From the NCBI GenBank assembly GCA_031268385.1, contig JAIRXH010000010.1, forward strand, positions 1-35,631: a stretch of DNA of 35,631 bases, read 5' to 3'. The notes below the pieces were generated by a model. It was not told where the DNA came from. It saw nothing but the letters and a program-made list of their open reading frames with translations, and made no database searches. The translations under genes and the position numbers were made by a program. Origin of the DNA: Treponema sp. (GTDB lineage: Bacteria; Spirochaetota; Spirochaetia; Treponematales; Breznakiellaceae). Of the stretch, positions 24,564-33,901 are shown piece after piece; the stretch's first letter is position 1; each line of letters begins with the position of its first letter.

Positions 24564-25931
24564 GTGACCGTATCCAAAGAAATTACCCGCCTTGAACGCT
24601 CCAGCGTCAAGCTGACCCTGACGGTCGGAAAAGACGACGTTGGCTCCCATTATGACGATCTTGTCAAAGATTACGCCAAAAACATACAGATGCCGGGTTT
24701 CCGCAGGGGAAAAGTTCCCCATGAAGTACTGGTCCGCAAATTCGGCGACGCCCTCAAGGGAGAAGCTCTGGAGCGGACCATAGAAGGGGCGCTGACCCAG
24801 GTTTTTGACGATGAAAGTTTCGCCAGGGAGGACAAGCCCCTTCCCTACTCCACCCCGAAGGTGGAAGAAGATCCGAAATTTGATACCGCAGCGGATCTTG
24901 TCTTTTCGGTGGTGTACGACGTACTGCCCAAAGTAACCGTCGGACAGTACAAGGGACTTGAAGTCGAGGTCCCCGGCGCGGAAGTTACAGACGCGGACAT
25001 TGACAGGGAACTTGAAACGGTACGCGAGAGGAATGCCGTCGTTCTTGACCGGGACGACAGTGCGGCGGCCGAAAAGGATAACGTTGTCACCGTTAATTAC
25101 GGCGAGACAAACGAAGACGGCGGCGTCATTCCCGGTTCCGAACGGCAGGATTTCGTGTTCACCCTTGGTTCCGGTTACAACATCTACCAATTCGACGATG
25201 AAATTACCGGGATGAAAAAAGGCGAAACGAAGGATTTCGAAAAGACCTTTCCCGCCGATTTTTCAGATACGGAACTCGCCGGAAAAACAAAAAAAATCCG
25301 GGTTACCCTTACCGCCCTCAAGGAAAAGAAACTTCCCGAACTCAACGACGATCTTGCCCAGGATGTCGACGAAAAATACAAGACCCTCGGCGATCTTGAA
25401 AACAACATACGGGAACGCATGCGGAAGAACCTTGAAAACCGGCTGCGGGACATAAAAATTTCCCGCCTGCTTGAAAAGATCGTCGAAAATACGCCGGTCG
25501 ATGTGCCTGAATCGATGATACGCCTGGAGCTGGATTCCCGGTGGCGGAACTTGGCCCGCCGTTTCAATGTTTCCGTTGAGAATGTCGTCAAAATAATGGA
25601 ACGGGACGGCCGGAGCGGGGAAGATATACAAAACGAATGGCGGCCCGGCGCGGTAAAGGCCCTCCATTCCCGGCTTATCGTGGAAACGCTGATGGACGAT
25701 CTGTCCCTGGCCGCTTCCGATGAGGAGCTTGAAAAGGAATTTGAAACTATGGCGCAGAAGGAGGAAACCACGGCCGAAGAAGTGAAAAAATACTATGAGG
25801 AAAATTCCTCGACAGAATATCTCAAGGAAGAGATCAGGGAAAGAAAACTTTTTGACATTCTGCTGGCGGAAAACACCATCAAAACAGGTAAAACCGAAAA
25901 TTATCTGGACCTCATGATGATAAATGGTTAG
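24564..25931 (+). CDS. tig: Trigger factor, ribosome-bound chaperone and prolyl isomerase
   Basis: Trigger factor meets nascent chains at the ribosome exit. With the GTG start at 24564 (AGAGG six bases upstream) the product has 455 residues, a normal length. The N-terminal domain carries the ribosome-binding loop GFRRGK at 45-50. The FKBP-like isomerase domain lies around 175-255 (NVVTVNYGETNEDGGVIPGS, FTLGSGYNIYQFDDEITGMK). The C-terminal arms include PVDVPESMIRLELDSRW near 315 and a helical acidic end. The open frame continues upstream through tRNA-Leu, but that part is not coding. clpP follows ten bases downstream, the common tig-clpP-clpX-lon order. Confidence 0.95.
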   Translation: MTVSKEITRLERSSVKLTLTVGKDDVGSHYDDLVKDYAKNIQMPGFRRGKVPHEVLVRKFGDALKGEALERTIEGALTQVFDDESFAREDKPLPYSTPKVEEDPKFDTAADLVFSVVYDVLPKVTVGQYKGLEVEVPGAEVTDADIDRELETVRERNAVVLDRDDSAAAEKDNVVTVNYGETNEDGGVIPGSERQDFVFTLGSGYNIYQFDDEITGMKKGETKDFEKTFPADFSDTELAGKTKKIRVTLTALKEKKLPELNDDLAQDVDEKYKTLGDLENNIRERMRKNLENRLRDIKISRLLEKIVENTPVDVPESMIRLELDSRWRNLARRFNVSVENVVKIMERDGRSGEDIQNEWRPGAVKALHSRLIVETLMDDLSLAASDEELEKEFETMAQKEETTAEEVKKYYEENSSTEYLKEEIRERKLFDILLAENTIKTGKTENYLDLMMING

Positions 25932-25941
25932 ATTTTAGTGT

Positions 25942-26556
25942 ATGAATGAAAAAATGAACAATCTGGTTCCCTATGTCATTGAACAGAGCGGAACAGGGGA
26001 ACGATCCTACGACATATACTCGCGCCTTTTGAAGGATCGTATTGTTTTTATAGACGGAGAAATAAACGATCTTGCCGCGGATCTTGTTGTGGCCCAGCTG
26101 CTTTTTCTTGACGGACAGGATACCGAAAAAGATATCAACCTCTACATCAATTCCCCCGGGGGCAGCGTCACCGCCGGTCTTGCCATCTACGATACCATGC
26201 AGTATGTAAAATCCGACGTGCAGACAATCTGCCTGGGACAGGCGGCCAGCATGGCGGCCCTTATCCTTACCGCCGGGGCGGCGGGAAAACGCGTGGTGCT
26301 TCCCTCCTCACGGGTCCTCATTCATCAGCCCTGGGGCGGCGCCCAGGGACAGGCCAGGGATATAAGCATACAGTCAAGGGAAATAATCAGGCTGAAAAAA
26401 CTCACCATCGAATATTTCGCGAAACATACCGGCAAGGCCCCGGACAGAATAGCCCTGGATATGGAACGGGATTTTTATATGTCCGCTTCCGACGCGGTCG
26501 CGTACGGCGTCGTTGATTCGGTTTTAACGAGGGAGAAACATGGCACGTTTACGTAA
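25942..26556 (+). CDS. clpP: ClpP, proteolytic subunit of the Clp protease
   Basis: This 204-residue serine protease forms the double heptamer used by ClpX. The catalytic triad is visible: S103 in GQAASMAA, H128 in VLIHQP, and D177 in [16 protein letters not shown] and [20 protein letters not shown] are family signatures. The SD is poor; ATG 25942 is taken as start and ATG 25954 is an alternative, both leaving a short propeptide-like end. The 3' end overlaps clpX by 17 bases. Confidence 0.96.
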   Translation: MNEKMNNLVPYVIEQSGTGERSYDIYSRLLKDRIVFIDGEINDLAADLVVAQLLFLDGQDTEKDINLYINSPGGSVTAGLAIYDTMQYVKSDVQTICLGQAASMAALILTAGAAGKRVVLPSSRVLIHQPWGGAQGQARDISIQSREIIRLKKLTIEYFAKHTGKAPDRIALDMERDFYMSASDAVAYGVVDSVLTREKHGTFT

Positions 26557-27793
26557 CAGTTCAAACGGTTTTGAGCGATCCTGTTCCTTCTGCGGCAAAA
26601 GCGCCGACATGGCCCGGCGGCTTATCGCGGGGCCCAACGACATTTTCATCTGCGATGAATGCGTGGAAGTGTGCCGGAAAATACTTTCCGACGAGGATCA
26701 CGAACTTTCAAACCAGTTCACCGGCGACATTCCCACTCCAAAGGAAATAAAGTCCTATCTGGATCTCTTCATCATAGGACAGGACCCCGCCAAAAAGGCC
26801 CTTTCGGTGGCTGTCTACAACCACTACAAACGCATCGCGAATCCCGCGAAGGACCCCGAGGATGTCGAAATCGAAAAATCCAACGTGCTCCTTATCGGAC
26901 CTACAGGAACGGGAAAAACCCTCCTCGCCAAGACGCTGGCCCGAAAGCTCAAGGTTCCCTTTGCCATAGTGGACGCCACCACCCTTACCGAGGCGGGCTA
27001 TGTGGGGGAAGACGTTGAAAACATACTCCTCAAACTGATACAGAACGCCGGAAGCAACATAGCCGCGGCCGAACGGGGAATTGTATACATAGACGAAATC
27101 GACAAGATAGCCAGAAAAGGGGAAAACGTTTCGATTACCCGCGATGTATCGGGCGAAGGCGTTCAACAGGCACTCCTCAAGATAATAGAAGGAACCGTCG
27201 CGTCGGTGCCCCCGCAGGGCGGACGGAAACATCCGAATCAGGAGATGATACGGATCAACACCACCGACATTCTCTTTATCTGCGGCGGCGCTTTTGTCGG
27301 GCTCGACAAATTCATAGAACAGCGGGTGGTACAGCATCCCATGGGATTCGGCGCGGATGTTTCGGCGCGGGGCGAAAAAAATCTGCGGGAACTTTTTGAC
27401 AAACTTCACCCCGACGATCTTATACATTTTGGCATGATCCCCGAATTCATAGGACGGCTTCCCATCACGGTAAGCCTTGACGAATTGAAACGGGAAGATC
27501 TCAAACGCATCATCACCGAACCCCGCAACGCCATTGTCAAGCAGTACCAGGCGTCCCTTGCCATAGACGACGTGAAACTTGAATTCACGGAAGGGGCCAT
27601 CAACGCCATCGCCGACACGGCCATCAAGCAGAAAACCGGCGCGCGGGGGCTCCGGGCCATCGTCGAAAAACTCATGACCGACATAATGTTTGAAATTCCT
27701 TCCATCGAGGGAAACAAGCAGGTAATCATAACCCAGGAGACGGTGGAAAAGTCGGAGCCGCCGCTTATTCAGTCCATTCAGAAAAGCGCATGA
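26540..27793 (+). CDS. clpX: ClpX, AAA+ unfoldase of the Clp protease
   Basis: The 417-residue product has the N-terminal zinc-binding domain with C15, C18, C38 and C41, Walker A GPTGTGKT at 120-127, the pore loop GYVG at 153-156, Walker B IVYIDE at 181-186 and the second pore loop region RKHPNQE. The ClpP-docking tripeptide is MGF in [10 protein letters not shown], where IGF or LGF is more usual. The C-terminal small domain contains [20 protein letters not shown]. The start lies within clpP and the stop overlaps lon in ATGA, so all three protease genes are coupled. Confidence 0.97.
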   Translation: MARLRNSSNGFERSCSFCGKSADMARRLIAGPNDIFICDECVEVCRKILSDEDHELSNQFTGDIPTPKEIKSYLDLFIIGQDPAKKALSVAVYNHYKRIANPAKDPEDVEIEKSNVLLIGPTGTGKTLLAKTLARKLKVPFAIVDATTLTEAGYVGEDVENILLKLIQNAGSNIAAAERGIVYIDEIDKIARKGENVSITRDVSGEGVQQALLKIIEGTVASVPPQGGRKHPNQEMIRINTTDILFICGGAFVGLDKFIEQRVVQHPMGFGADVSARGEKNLRELFDKLHPDDLIHFGMIPEFIGRLPITVSLDELKREDLKRIITEPRNAIVKQYQASLAIDDVKLEFTEGAINAIADTAIKQKTGARGLRAIVEKLMTDIMFEIPSIEGNKQVIITQETVEKSEPPLIQSIQKSA

Positions 27794-30405
27794 AATTCCC
27801 CGGCGCCGGGAGAAGGACGGGAATAAAAAGACTCTTTTCAAAAGCCGGCGGCGGGGAGGGGGAATTTCCCTTTCTCCCCCTGCGGGAGCTGGTTCTTTTT
27901 CCCAACACGGTCATTCCCCTCTTCATCACTTTGCAGCCGGGCATCGCCGCGGTTGAGGAGGCGCTGAGACACGATCTGAGGCTCTTCGCGGCGTGCGTTC
28001 CCGGCGAAAAGAAGGGGCCCGCGGAAAGGGAAAAGCGGGAAGACCCGGCGCGGCTTGTCGGCGTCGTGGCGCGTATCGTTCAGTATTTAAGGCTCCCCGA
28101 CAATACCTTCCGCATTGTCCTCCAGAACGAATACCGGGGCAGCGTGGTTTCCGTTACCCGGGGAAACGGCTTTTCAACCGTCCGGGTAGAGCCGGTGAAG
28201 ATTACGGACTTTTCAAATCCTCCGGGGGCGCAGACGGCGGCCCTGATGCGCGTACTGCGGAATTCATTTGTCCGTTACGCCGAATATTCAAAAAAAATAG
28301 GCGCGGAAACCATCACCGCGGCGGAAAAGAGCGAGAACCCCGAACGGCTGGCCAATATTGTCTGCAACGCCGTCGCCGTAAAACCCGAAAAAAAACTGGC
28401 GCTTTTGGGCATCGCCGGCACGCGGGAACGGCTTGAGGCGGTCATTGAAACGCTGGAAACGGAAAACGAGATTTTCGGCATACAGAAAAGCATTTCCGGC
28501 AAGGTCAAGAGCCGCATGGAAAAAAGCCAGCGTGAATACATACTCCATGAGCAGATCAGGGAAATAAACAAGGAGCTGGGAAACGAGACGGCGGAAGACG
28601 AATTCGCGGAAATTGAAAAAGCCATAGCGCACAAAAATCCCGGAGCGGAAGTGCTCGACAAGGCGCGGAAGGAAATAGGCCGTATCAGAAAACTTCCTCC
28701 CTTTTCCCCCGAGGCCGGCGTCCTCCGGGGGTATCTTGAATGGATAGCCGATCTTCCCTGGAGCGAATATTCGGCGGACGCCGGCGCGGGCGCCGCCGAT
28801 CTCGCGGAGGCCGAACGCATTCTTGACGAGGATCACTTCGGCATGCGGAAGGCCAAAGATCGCATTCTTGAATTCATCGCCGTGCGGCAGCTCATCGCGC
28901 CGTCCGGGCGGCCCCCGGACGCATTGCCCCCGGACACGCCGCTGTCGGATATGCCGCAGGCTGATATGTCGCGGACAGACGCGCCGCGGCCGGACGCATT
29001 GCCCGCGGGTATGCCGCCGGAAGCGTCCGGGATGGGCCTGGAAGATACTCCCCTTGAAAAAACGGGCATCAAGGGGCCTATCCTCTGTTTTGTGGGCCCG
29101 CCCGGCACGGGAAAAACCAGCCTGGGCAGATCCGTGGCCAGGGCGTTAAGGCGCCGCTTTGTGCGTGTATCCCTTGGCGGGGTCAGGGACGAAGCGGAAA
29201 TACGGGGCCACCGGAAGACCTATGTCGGATCCCTGCCTGGCAAGATAATCCAGTCCATGCAGAAGGCGGGGACGATGAACCCGGTGTTTCTTCTGGATGA
29301 AATAGACAAACTTTCAAGCGACTTCCGGGGAGATCCCGCGTCGGCCCTGCTTGAGGTGCTTGACCCGGAACAGAATTCCACCTTCACCGATCATTATCTT
29401 GAAGTGCCCTACGATCTTTCCAAAGTCCTTTTCATCACCACGGCCAATTCCCTGCACGCCATTCCCTACCCGCTTCTTGACAGAATGGAGATCATCGAAA
29501 TACCCGGCTACGGTGAAAACGAAAAACTCGCCATCGCGAGGCAGTTCCTTGTTCCCAAGGAACTCAATGAAAACGGCCTTAAGGACGCGAGGGTACTGTT
29601 TACGGATGAAACCATCCGTGAAATCATACGGCACTGGACCATGGAATCGGGGGTGCGCGGACTGGAACGGGAAATAGCCCGCTGCGCGCGGCGCGTGGCC
29701 CGCGCGGCGGTGAAAAAAAACTACGGCAGGGACAAGCCCATTTCCTCGTTCAAAAAAACGGTGCGTACGGACGATCTTGAAAAACTCCTGGGACGGCGCA
29801 AATACAAGGACGACGTGGTATTCAGGGAAGCCCGCATCGGGGTTACCTACGGCCTCGCGTGGACCGAAACCGGGGGTACCGTTCTTCCTGTGGAAACGAT
29901 ACATTTTGAGGGAAACGGCGATTTTATCATCACCGGAAACCTTGGGGACGTGATGAAGGAAAGCGCCCGCATCGCCCTTTCGTATTTGCGGAGCGGACGG
30001 GACCGGTACAACTTTACCGTCAGGGACCCGGGAAAAACCGACTTCCACGTTCATGTTCCCGAAGGGGCCATACCCAAAGACGGGCCTTCGGCGGGAATTA
30101 CCCTGGCCGCGTCCCTTCTTTCAACCCTCTGCCGGGTCCCGCCCCGGCCGGGCATCGCGATGACCGGGGAACTCACCCTCACAGGCCGCGTACTGCCGGT
30201 CGGCGGCCTCAAGGAGAAGCTCCTTGCCGCGATACGGAACGGCATGGAGAAGGTTCTCCTTCCCGCGGACAACCGCGATGAATGGGAAGAACTGGACAGG
30301 GATATACGGGGAGCCCTCTCCGTCGATTTTGTCGAAAACGCCGACGAGGTTTTCGGGATTCTGTTCGACAGGGGAATACGAAAACGGCGGGCAGGAAAAT
30401 CCTGA
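27790..30405 (+). CDS. lon: Lon protease with an unusual repeat insert before the AAA+ domain
   Basis: Lon is an ATP-dependent serine protease that clears misfolded and regulatory proteins. The 871-residue product has an N-terminal substrate domain ([20 protein letters not shown]), a coiled coil ([17 protein letters not shown]), Walker A GPPGTGKT at 436-443, Walker [11 protein letters not shown], and the proteolytic domain with the Ser-Lys dyad S767 in PKDGPSAG and K808 in GGLKEK. Between the helical domain and Walker A, residues 376-410 are a degenerate pentapeptide repeat absent from ordinary Lon. The length is above the usual ~780-810 partly for that reason. It ends the tig-clpP-clpX-lon run; no strong terminator is seen downstream. 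Confidence 0.95.
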   Translation: MKFPGAGRRTGIKRLFSKAGGGEGEFPFLPLRELVLFPNTVIPLFITLQPGIAAVEEALRHDLRLFAACVPGEKKGPAEREKREDPARLVGVVARIVQYLRLPDNTFRIVLQNEYRGSVVSVTRGNGFSTVRVEPVKITDFSNPPGAQTAALMRVLRNSFVRYAEYSKKIGAETITAAEKSENPERLANIVCNAVAVKPEKKLALLGIAGTRERLEAVIETLETENEIFGIQKSISGKVKSRMEKSQREYILHEQIREINKELGNETAEDEFAEIEKAIAHKNPGAEVLDKARKEIGRIRKLPPFSPEAGVLRGYLEWIADLPWSEYSADAGAGAADLAEAERILDEDHFGMRKAKDRILEFIAVRQLIAPSGRPPDALPPDTPLSDMPQADMSRTDAPRPDALPAGMPPEASGMGLEDTPLEKTGIKGPILCFVGPPGTGKTSLGRSVARALRRRFVRVSLGGVRDEAEIRGHRKTYVGSLPGKIIQSMQKAGTMNPVFLLDEIDKLSSDFRGDPASALLEVLDPEQNSTFTDHYLEVPYDLSKVLFITTANSLHAIPYPLLDRMEIIEIPGYGENEKLAIARQFLVPKELNENGLKDARVLFTDETIREIIRHWTMESGVRGLEREIARCARRVARAAVKKNYGRDKPISSFKKTVRTDDLEKLLGRRKYKDDVVFREARIGVTYGLAWTETGGTVLPVETIHFEGNGDFIITGNLGDVMKESARIALSYLRSGRDRYNFTVRDPGKTDFHVHVPEGAIPKDGPSAGITLAASLLSTLCRVPPRPGIAMTGELTLTGRVLPVGGLKEKLLAAIRNGMEKVLLPADNRDEWEELDRDIRGALSVDFVENADEVFGILFDRGIRKRRAGKS
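28915..29019 (+). repeat. Seven 15-bp tandem repeats inside lon
   Basis: Seven units of five codons encode x-D-x-P-x-like pentapeptides: [35 protein letters not shown]. Units one and six are identical in DNA (CCGGACGCATTGCCC). The frame is kept throughout. Such an array probably arose by slippage and forms a flexible acidic Pro-rich linker. Confidence 0.8.
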
Positions 30406-30427
30406 AACGGTACGGTGAAAAATCCAT

Positions 30428-30456
30428 TTGACAAGCGGGAATAGCTGTTCTATACT
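30428..30456 (+). promoter_or_regulatory. Strong sigma-70-type promoter of the iclR gene
   Basis: TTGACA (30428-30433), 17 bases, then TATACT (30451-30456): perfect -35 and 5-of-6 -10. The start is expected near 30463. TTTGACA at 30427-30433 is mirrored by TGTCAAA at 30461-30467, an inverted repeat spanning the promoter that could be an operator. Confidence 0.75.
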
Positions 30457-30475
30457 GTTTTGTCAAAAGGGAGCT

Positions 30476-30504
30476 TGTTCCAAAACCCGGTTGGTTTTGG
30501 AACA
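30476..30504 (+). promoter_or_regulatory. 12-bp perfect palindrome in the iclR leader, possible operator
   Basis: TGTTCCAAAACC (30476-30487) and GGTTTTGGAACA (30493-30504) are exact inverse complements around CGGTT. The element lies just downstream of the predicted transcription start and upstream of the SD. IclR-family regulators bind palindromes near their own promoters, so autoregulation is plausible. As RNA it would be a stable hairpin without a U tract. GGAACA recurs in the ilvD leader near 31370. Confidence 0.55.
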
Positions 30505-30527
30505 GCCTCAAGGTTAAGGAGTGGACG

Positions 30528-31298
30528 ACGGACGGCGTTGTAATTCAATCGGTTGATCGCGCACTGGAAATTCTGTCCATTCTGGGAAGTTCCCAGACTG
30601 TTGAATTCGGCATTACCGACATTGCCTTCAGGATGGGACTTAACAAAAGCACTGTTTTTGGCCTGGTGAGCACCCTGCAGAAAAGAGGGTATGTGGAGCA
30701 GAACCGGGAAACAAAGCGGTACCGTTTGGGAATTAAACTCTTTGAGATGGGTTCCCTTGTCCAGCGGCGCATGGACGTACGAACTGAAGCGAAACCGTAT
30801 TGTCAGGAACTGTCCGAAAAGTACTCCTGTACGGTTCATGTGGCGGCTTTTTACGATTTCGAAGTGGTGTACATAGACAAGGTGGATTCACCGGATGTCG
30901 TGGTACAGTATTCCCAGCTTGGACGCCGGGCGCCCATGTACTGTACGGGGGTTGGCAAGGCAATTCTCGCCAATCTTTCGCTTGAGGAAAGGGAACTGTT
31001 TTACAAAAAGGTAGTCATGCAAAAATATACCGCGAAAACCATAACAACCCGTGAAAATTTGGAGAAGGAACTGCAGACCATTCACAAATGCGGGTACGCG
31101 GTGGATGATGAGGAAATACAACCCGGTCTGCGCTGCGTCGCCGCTCCGATTTTTAACCATCAGGGGCATCCATTGGCGGCCATCAGCGTGTCAAAACTCT
31201 TGAGCCGCATAACGTCCGAAACGCAGTCCCTTATAGCCGGCGACATTGTCGGAATTACCCGGCAAATTTCTTATAAATTGGGATACAAAATTGGTTGA
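30528..31298 (+). CDS. IclR-family transcription regulator
   Basis: The family-typical N-terminus VVIQSVDRALEILSIL is in frame from 30537, followed by the winged helix (FGITDIAFRMGLNKSTVFGL) and the effector domain (GRRAPMYCTGVGKAILANLS, then GLRCVAAPIFNHQGHPLAAI). No ATG, GTG or TTG precedes this in frame; the first standard start, ATG 30633, would cut the DNA-binding domain in half. ACG at 30528 lies six bases after AAGGAG (30516-30521) and gives 256 residues, the normal family length. So either ACG is used, an ATG has mutated, or a single-base indel breaks a GTG start at 30521. Such regulators sense small organic acids and usually control the adjacent operon, here the dehydratase operon. 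The effector is unknown. Confidence 0.85.
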   Translation, partial: TDGVVIQSVDRALEILSILGSSQTVEFGITDIAFRMGLNKSTVFGLVSTLQKRGYVEQNRETKRYRLGIKLFEMGSLVQRRMDVRTEAKPYCQELSEKYSCTVHVAAFYDFEVVYIDKVDSPDVVVQYSQLGRRAPMYCTGVGKAILANLSLEERELFYKKVVMQKYTAKTITTRENLEKELQTIHKCGYAVDDEEIQPGLRCVAAPIFNHQGHPLAAISVSKLLSRITSETQSLIAGDIVGITRQISYKLGYKIG

Positions 31299-31388
31299 TT
31301 TTTTGTTCATTATATACGAATATGGTTCGGTAATGATGAACTATCCTGTTTCAATGTTTTTTTCGGACGGAACAGGCGGGAAGGAACA

Positions 31389-33101
31389 ATGAAGTACCGG
31401 AGCGCCGACATACTTGAGGGTGAAGGCAGCGGATTTTACCGCTCTCTGTTTAAGGCCATGGGATATACGGATCATGAGCTTGACGGGCGTCCTCTTGTAG
31501 GCATCGCCAATTCCTGGAATACCCTGGTTCCCGGACACGTCAATCTGAACAGGATCGCGGAATTCGTAAAAAAGGGAATTTACGCCGGGGGCGGCACGGC
31601 GGTGGAATTCGGCGTTCCCGCCGCCTGCGACGGAATCGCACAGGGACACCGGGGAATGAATTATATCCTTCCGTCAAGGGAAATTATTTGCAACGCCGTG
31701 GAGATTATGGCGGAGGCCCACAAACTGGACGCGCTGGTAATGCTGGCATCCTGTGACAAAAGCGTTCCCGCCATGCTCATGGCCGCCGCGCGCCTTGATC
31801 TGCCGGCCATTATTGTTCACGGCGGTCCCATGATGGGCGGCATTGAATTCGACGGCCGAAAATCGGATCTTACCTCAATAGATGAAGCCCGCGGCATGTA
31901 CAAGTCGGGCGGTATAACCCGGGCGGAATTGTTATCTCTGGAAAACACCGCCTGTCCCGGCTGCGGATCCTGTTCTTTTCTGGGTACGGCAAACACCATG
32001 TGCTGCATCACGGAGGCTGTTGGATTAAGCCTCCCCGGAGAGGCTTTGGTGCCGGCGGTTTACGCCGAACGGATGCGCTACGCTTTTGATTCGGGACTCG
32101 CCGTCTGCCGGCTCGCAAAAGAAGGCATAGGTGCGCGGAAAATTCTTTCCAGGGAAGCCCTGCGAAACGGCATCAAACTGGCAATGGCTATATGCGGCTC
32201 TACCAACGCGGTGCTCCATCTGAGCGCGGTGGTTAACGAGGCCGAACTTGAAATGAACGTGGTGGAGGAATTTGCCGCTCTGAATAAAACCGTCCCCCAG
32301 CTTGTGCGGGTCAATCCCGCCGCGAAATGGGACATGGAGGCCTTTCATCAGGCGGGGGGTATTCCCCGTGTAATGCTTAATCTGGGGGATATTCTTGACA
32401 CTTCCGTCATAACCTGTACGGGAAAAACAGCGGGGGAGAACTTGGCGTCCTATGTTTGGCAATACCCGGAAAACCGGGAAATAATCAAAAAAAGGGAGGC
32501 GCCGTTCAGCAGTACAGGAGGCATCGCCGTACTTCACGGGAATCTTGCCCCCAACACGGCAATCAGCAAGCCTGGCGCCATTGATCCCGCCCTGCACCGT
32601 TTTACCGGTAAAGCCAGGGTGTTTAACAGCGAAGAAGAAGCTGAAAGCGCCATTCTTGGAGGCGGAATAAAAGCCGGCGATGTGGTGGTGATTCGCTATG
32701 AAGGGCCCAAGGGCGGACCGGGAATGCGAGAGATGTTCAAGGCGATGAAGTACCTTTACGGCATGGGGCTTAACAAGTCTACCGCGCTTATTACCGACGG
32801 CCGTTTTTCAGGTACCAACAATGGCTGCTTTGCCGGACATATTTCACCTGAGGCGGCGGAAGGCGGTCCCCTGGCCATTGTGGAAGACGGCGACGAAATT
32901 TTCATCGATGTTATTGACGGCATACTGCGTCTTAACGTTCCGGAAGACGAAATCAGCCGCAGGCGGAAAAACTGGCCAAAGCCTTTCAAGCCCGTTCCCC
33001 GTGGGTATTTGCGGTTATACGCCCGCGCGGCTTCTTCCGCGGACAGGGGAGCGGTCATTGATTTTCGTATGTTGAATACCGCGACTGGATTTGTCGAATG
33101 A
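31389..33101 (+). CDS. IlvD/Edd-family Fe-S dehydratase, probably for a sugar acid
   Basis: The 570-residue product belongs to the IlvD/Edd family, which removes water from hydroxy acids with an Fe-S cluster. Visible ligands and motifs: C122 in SCDKSVPA, CPGCGSC at 189-195, D81 in CDGIAQGH for the metal, and TDGRFSG near the C-terminus. At the first cluster position it has VPGH rather than the PCN of the [2Fe-2S] sugar-acid enzymes, more like the oxygen-labile [4Fe-4S] group. No other branched-chain amino acid gene is nearby. With an IclR regulator, an SDR enzyme and a glycyl radical enzyme as neighbours, a catabolic aldonate or related hydroxy acid is more likely than dihydroxyisovalerate. 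AAGGA precedes the ATG. The 90-base gap to iclR is AT-rich and may hold a promoter. The stop overlaps the next gene in ATGA. Confidence 0.88.
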   Translation: MKYRSADILEGEGSGFYRSLFKAMGYTDHELDGRPLVGIANSWNTLVPGHVNLNRIAEFVKKGIYAGGGTAVEFGVPAACDGIAQGHRGMNYILPSREIICNAVEIMAEAHKLDALVMLASCDKSVPAMLMAAARLDLPAIIVHGGPMMGGIEFDGRKSDLTSIDEARGMYKSGGITRAELLSLENTACPGCGSCSFLGTANTMCCITEAVGLSLPGEALVPAVYAERMRYAFDSGLAVCRLAKEGIGARKILSREALRNGIKLAMAICGSTNAVLHLSAVVNEAELEMNVVEEFAALNKTVPQLVRVNPAAKWDMEAFHQAGGIPRVMLNLGDILDTSVITCTGKTAGENLASYVWQYPENREIIKKREAPFSSTGGIAVLHGNLAPNTAISKPGAIDPALHRFTGKARVFNSEEEAESAILGGGIKAGDVVVIRYEGPKGGPGMREMFKAMKYLYGMGLNKSTALITDGRFSGTNNGCFAGHISPEAAEGGPLAIVEDGDEIFIDVIDGILRLNVPEDEISRRRKNWPKPFKPVPRGYLRLYARAASSADRGAVIDFRMLNTATGFVE

Positions 33102-33901
33102 ACATAGATCTGAAAGGCAGAACGGCGGTTATAACAGGCGGCAGTTCCGGGATAGGCCTTGCCGCGGCCCTCGCGATGGGCAGATGCGGGGCGAAAATAG
33201 GGATATGCGGAACGGGAAAAGAAAAACTCGACAGGGCTGTTGAACAACTGACAAGGGCCGGCGTCAAGGCGTTCGGCGCCGTCTGCGATGTGGCGGATAG
33301 CGGCGCCCTGTCCGTTTTTGCCGGCGAGGTGGAAAAAAACCTGGGAGCCATTTCCATATGGGTCAGCAACGCCGCAGTGTATCCCCAGTATACCCTGCTT
33401 AATACCCCCGAAAATATATGGCAGCGTACCATCGATGTAAATATGAAGTCTGTTTTTCTGGGGGGAAAAATCGCCCTGAACAAGATGCGGAATTCGGGAG
33501 GCGTTCTTTTGAACGCGTCTTCCTTTGCCGCGCGCATGCCGTCCGTTGGCAGCGGACTCTACGCGGCCGTCAAGGCGGCAGTGAGCAGCATGACTCAAAC
33601 GCTGGCGGCGGAACTGGCCCCTTGGGGAATCAGGGTCTGCGGCTACGCTCCCGGCGTCATTGATACCGATATAACCCATCCCCTCATTGAAGCTGGAGGT
33701 GAAACAATGAAAAAAACAATCCCCATGCGGCGTTTCGGCAGCAGCGAGGAGGCGGGAAACGTCATCGCGTTTCTCGCCTCCGATTACGCCTCCTATATTT
33801 CCGGTGTTACCGTGGAAATTAACGGAGGCAAATATTGCGTTCAAAATCCGGATGAGGCATGGACCTCCTCCGGTGATTTAATTTTCGGAGGAAAATCATG
33901 A
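33098..33901 (+). CDS. Short-chain dehydrogenase/reductase (SDR)
   Basis: A classical 267-residue SDR that oxidises or reduces a hydroxyl or keto group with NAD(P). The cofactor motif TGGSSGIG lies at 13-20, the NNAG-like stretch SNAAV at 90-94, N115 in DVNMKS, S141/S142 and the active-site pair Y155 and K159 in YAAVK. PG after the active site (YAPGVIDTDI) and the C-terminal SGVTVEINGG are typical. Substrate cannot be read from sequence. It overlaps the dehydratase gene and the glycyl radical enzyme gene by ATGA at both ends, so all three are probably made together in one pathway. Confidence 0.92.
   Translation: MNIDLKGRTAVITGGSSGIGLAAALAMGRCGAKIGICGTGKEKLDRAVEQLTRAGVKAFGAVCDVADSGALSVFAGEVEKNLGAISIWVSNAAVYPQYTLLNTPENIWQRTIDVNMKSVFLGGKIALNKMRNSGGVLLNASSFAARMPSVGSGLYAAVKAAVSSMTQTLAAELAPWGIRVCGYAPGVIDTDITHPLIEAGGETMKKTIPMRRFGSSEEAGNVIAFLASDYASYISGVTVEINGGKYCVQNPDEAWTSSGDLIFGGKS

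Noticed and set aside
26708-27841. 377-codon minus-strand frame opposite clpX
   Set aside because: clpX is unambiguous; the antisense frame is a by-product of its codon use.
31389-33101. Assigning the dehydratase as biosynthetic IlvD
   Set aside because: No ilvB, ilvC, ilvE or leu genes are nearby; the IclR, SDR and glycyl radical neighbours favour catabolism. Not excluded.
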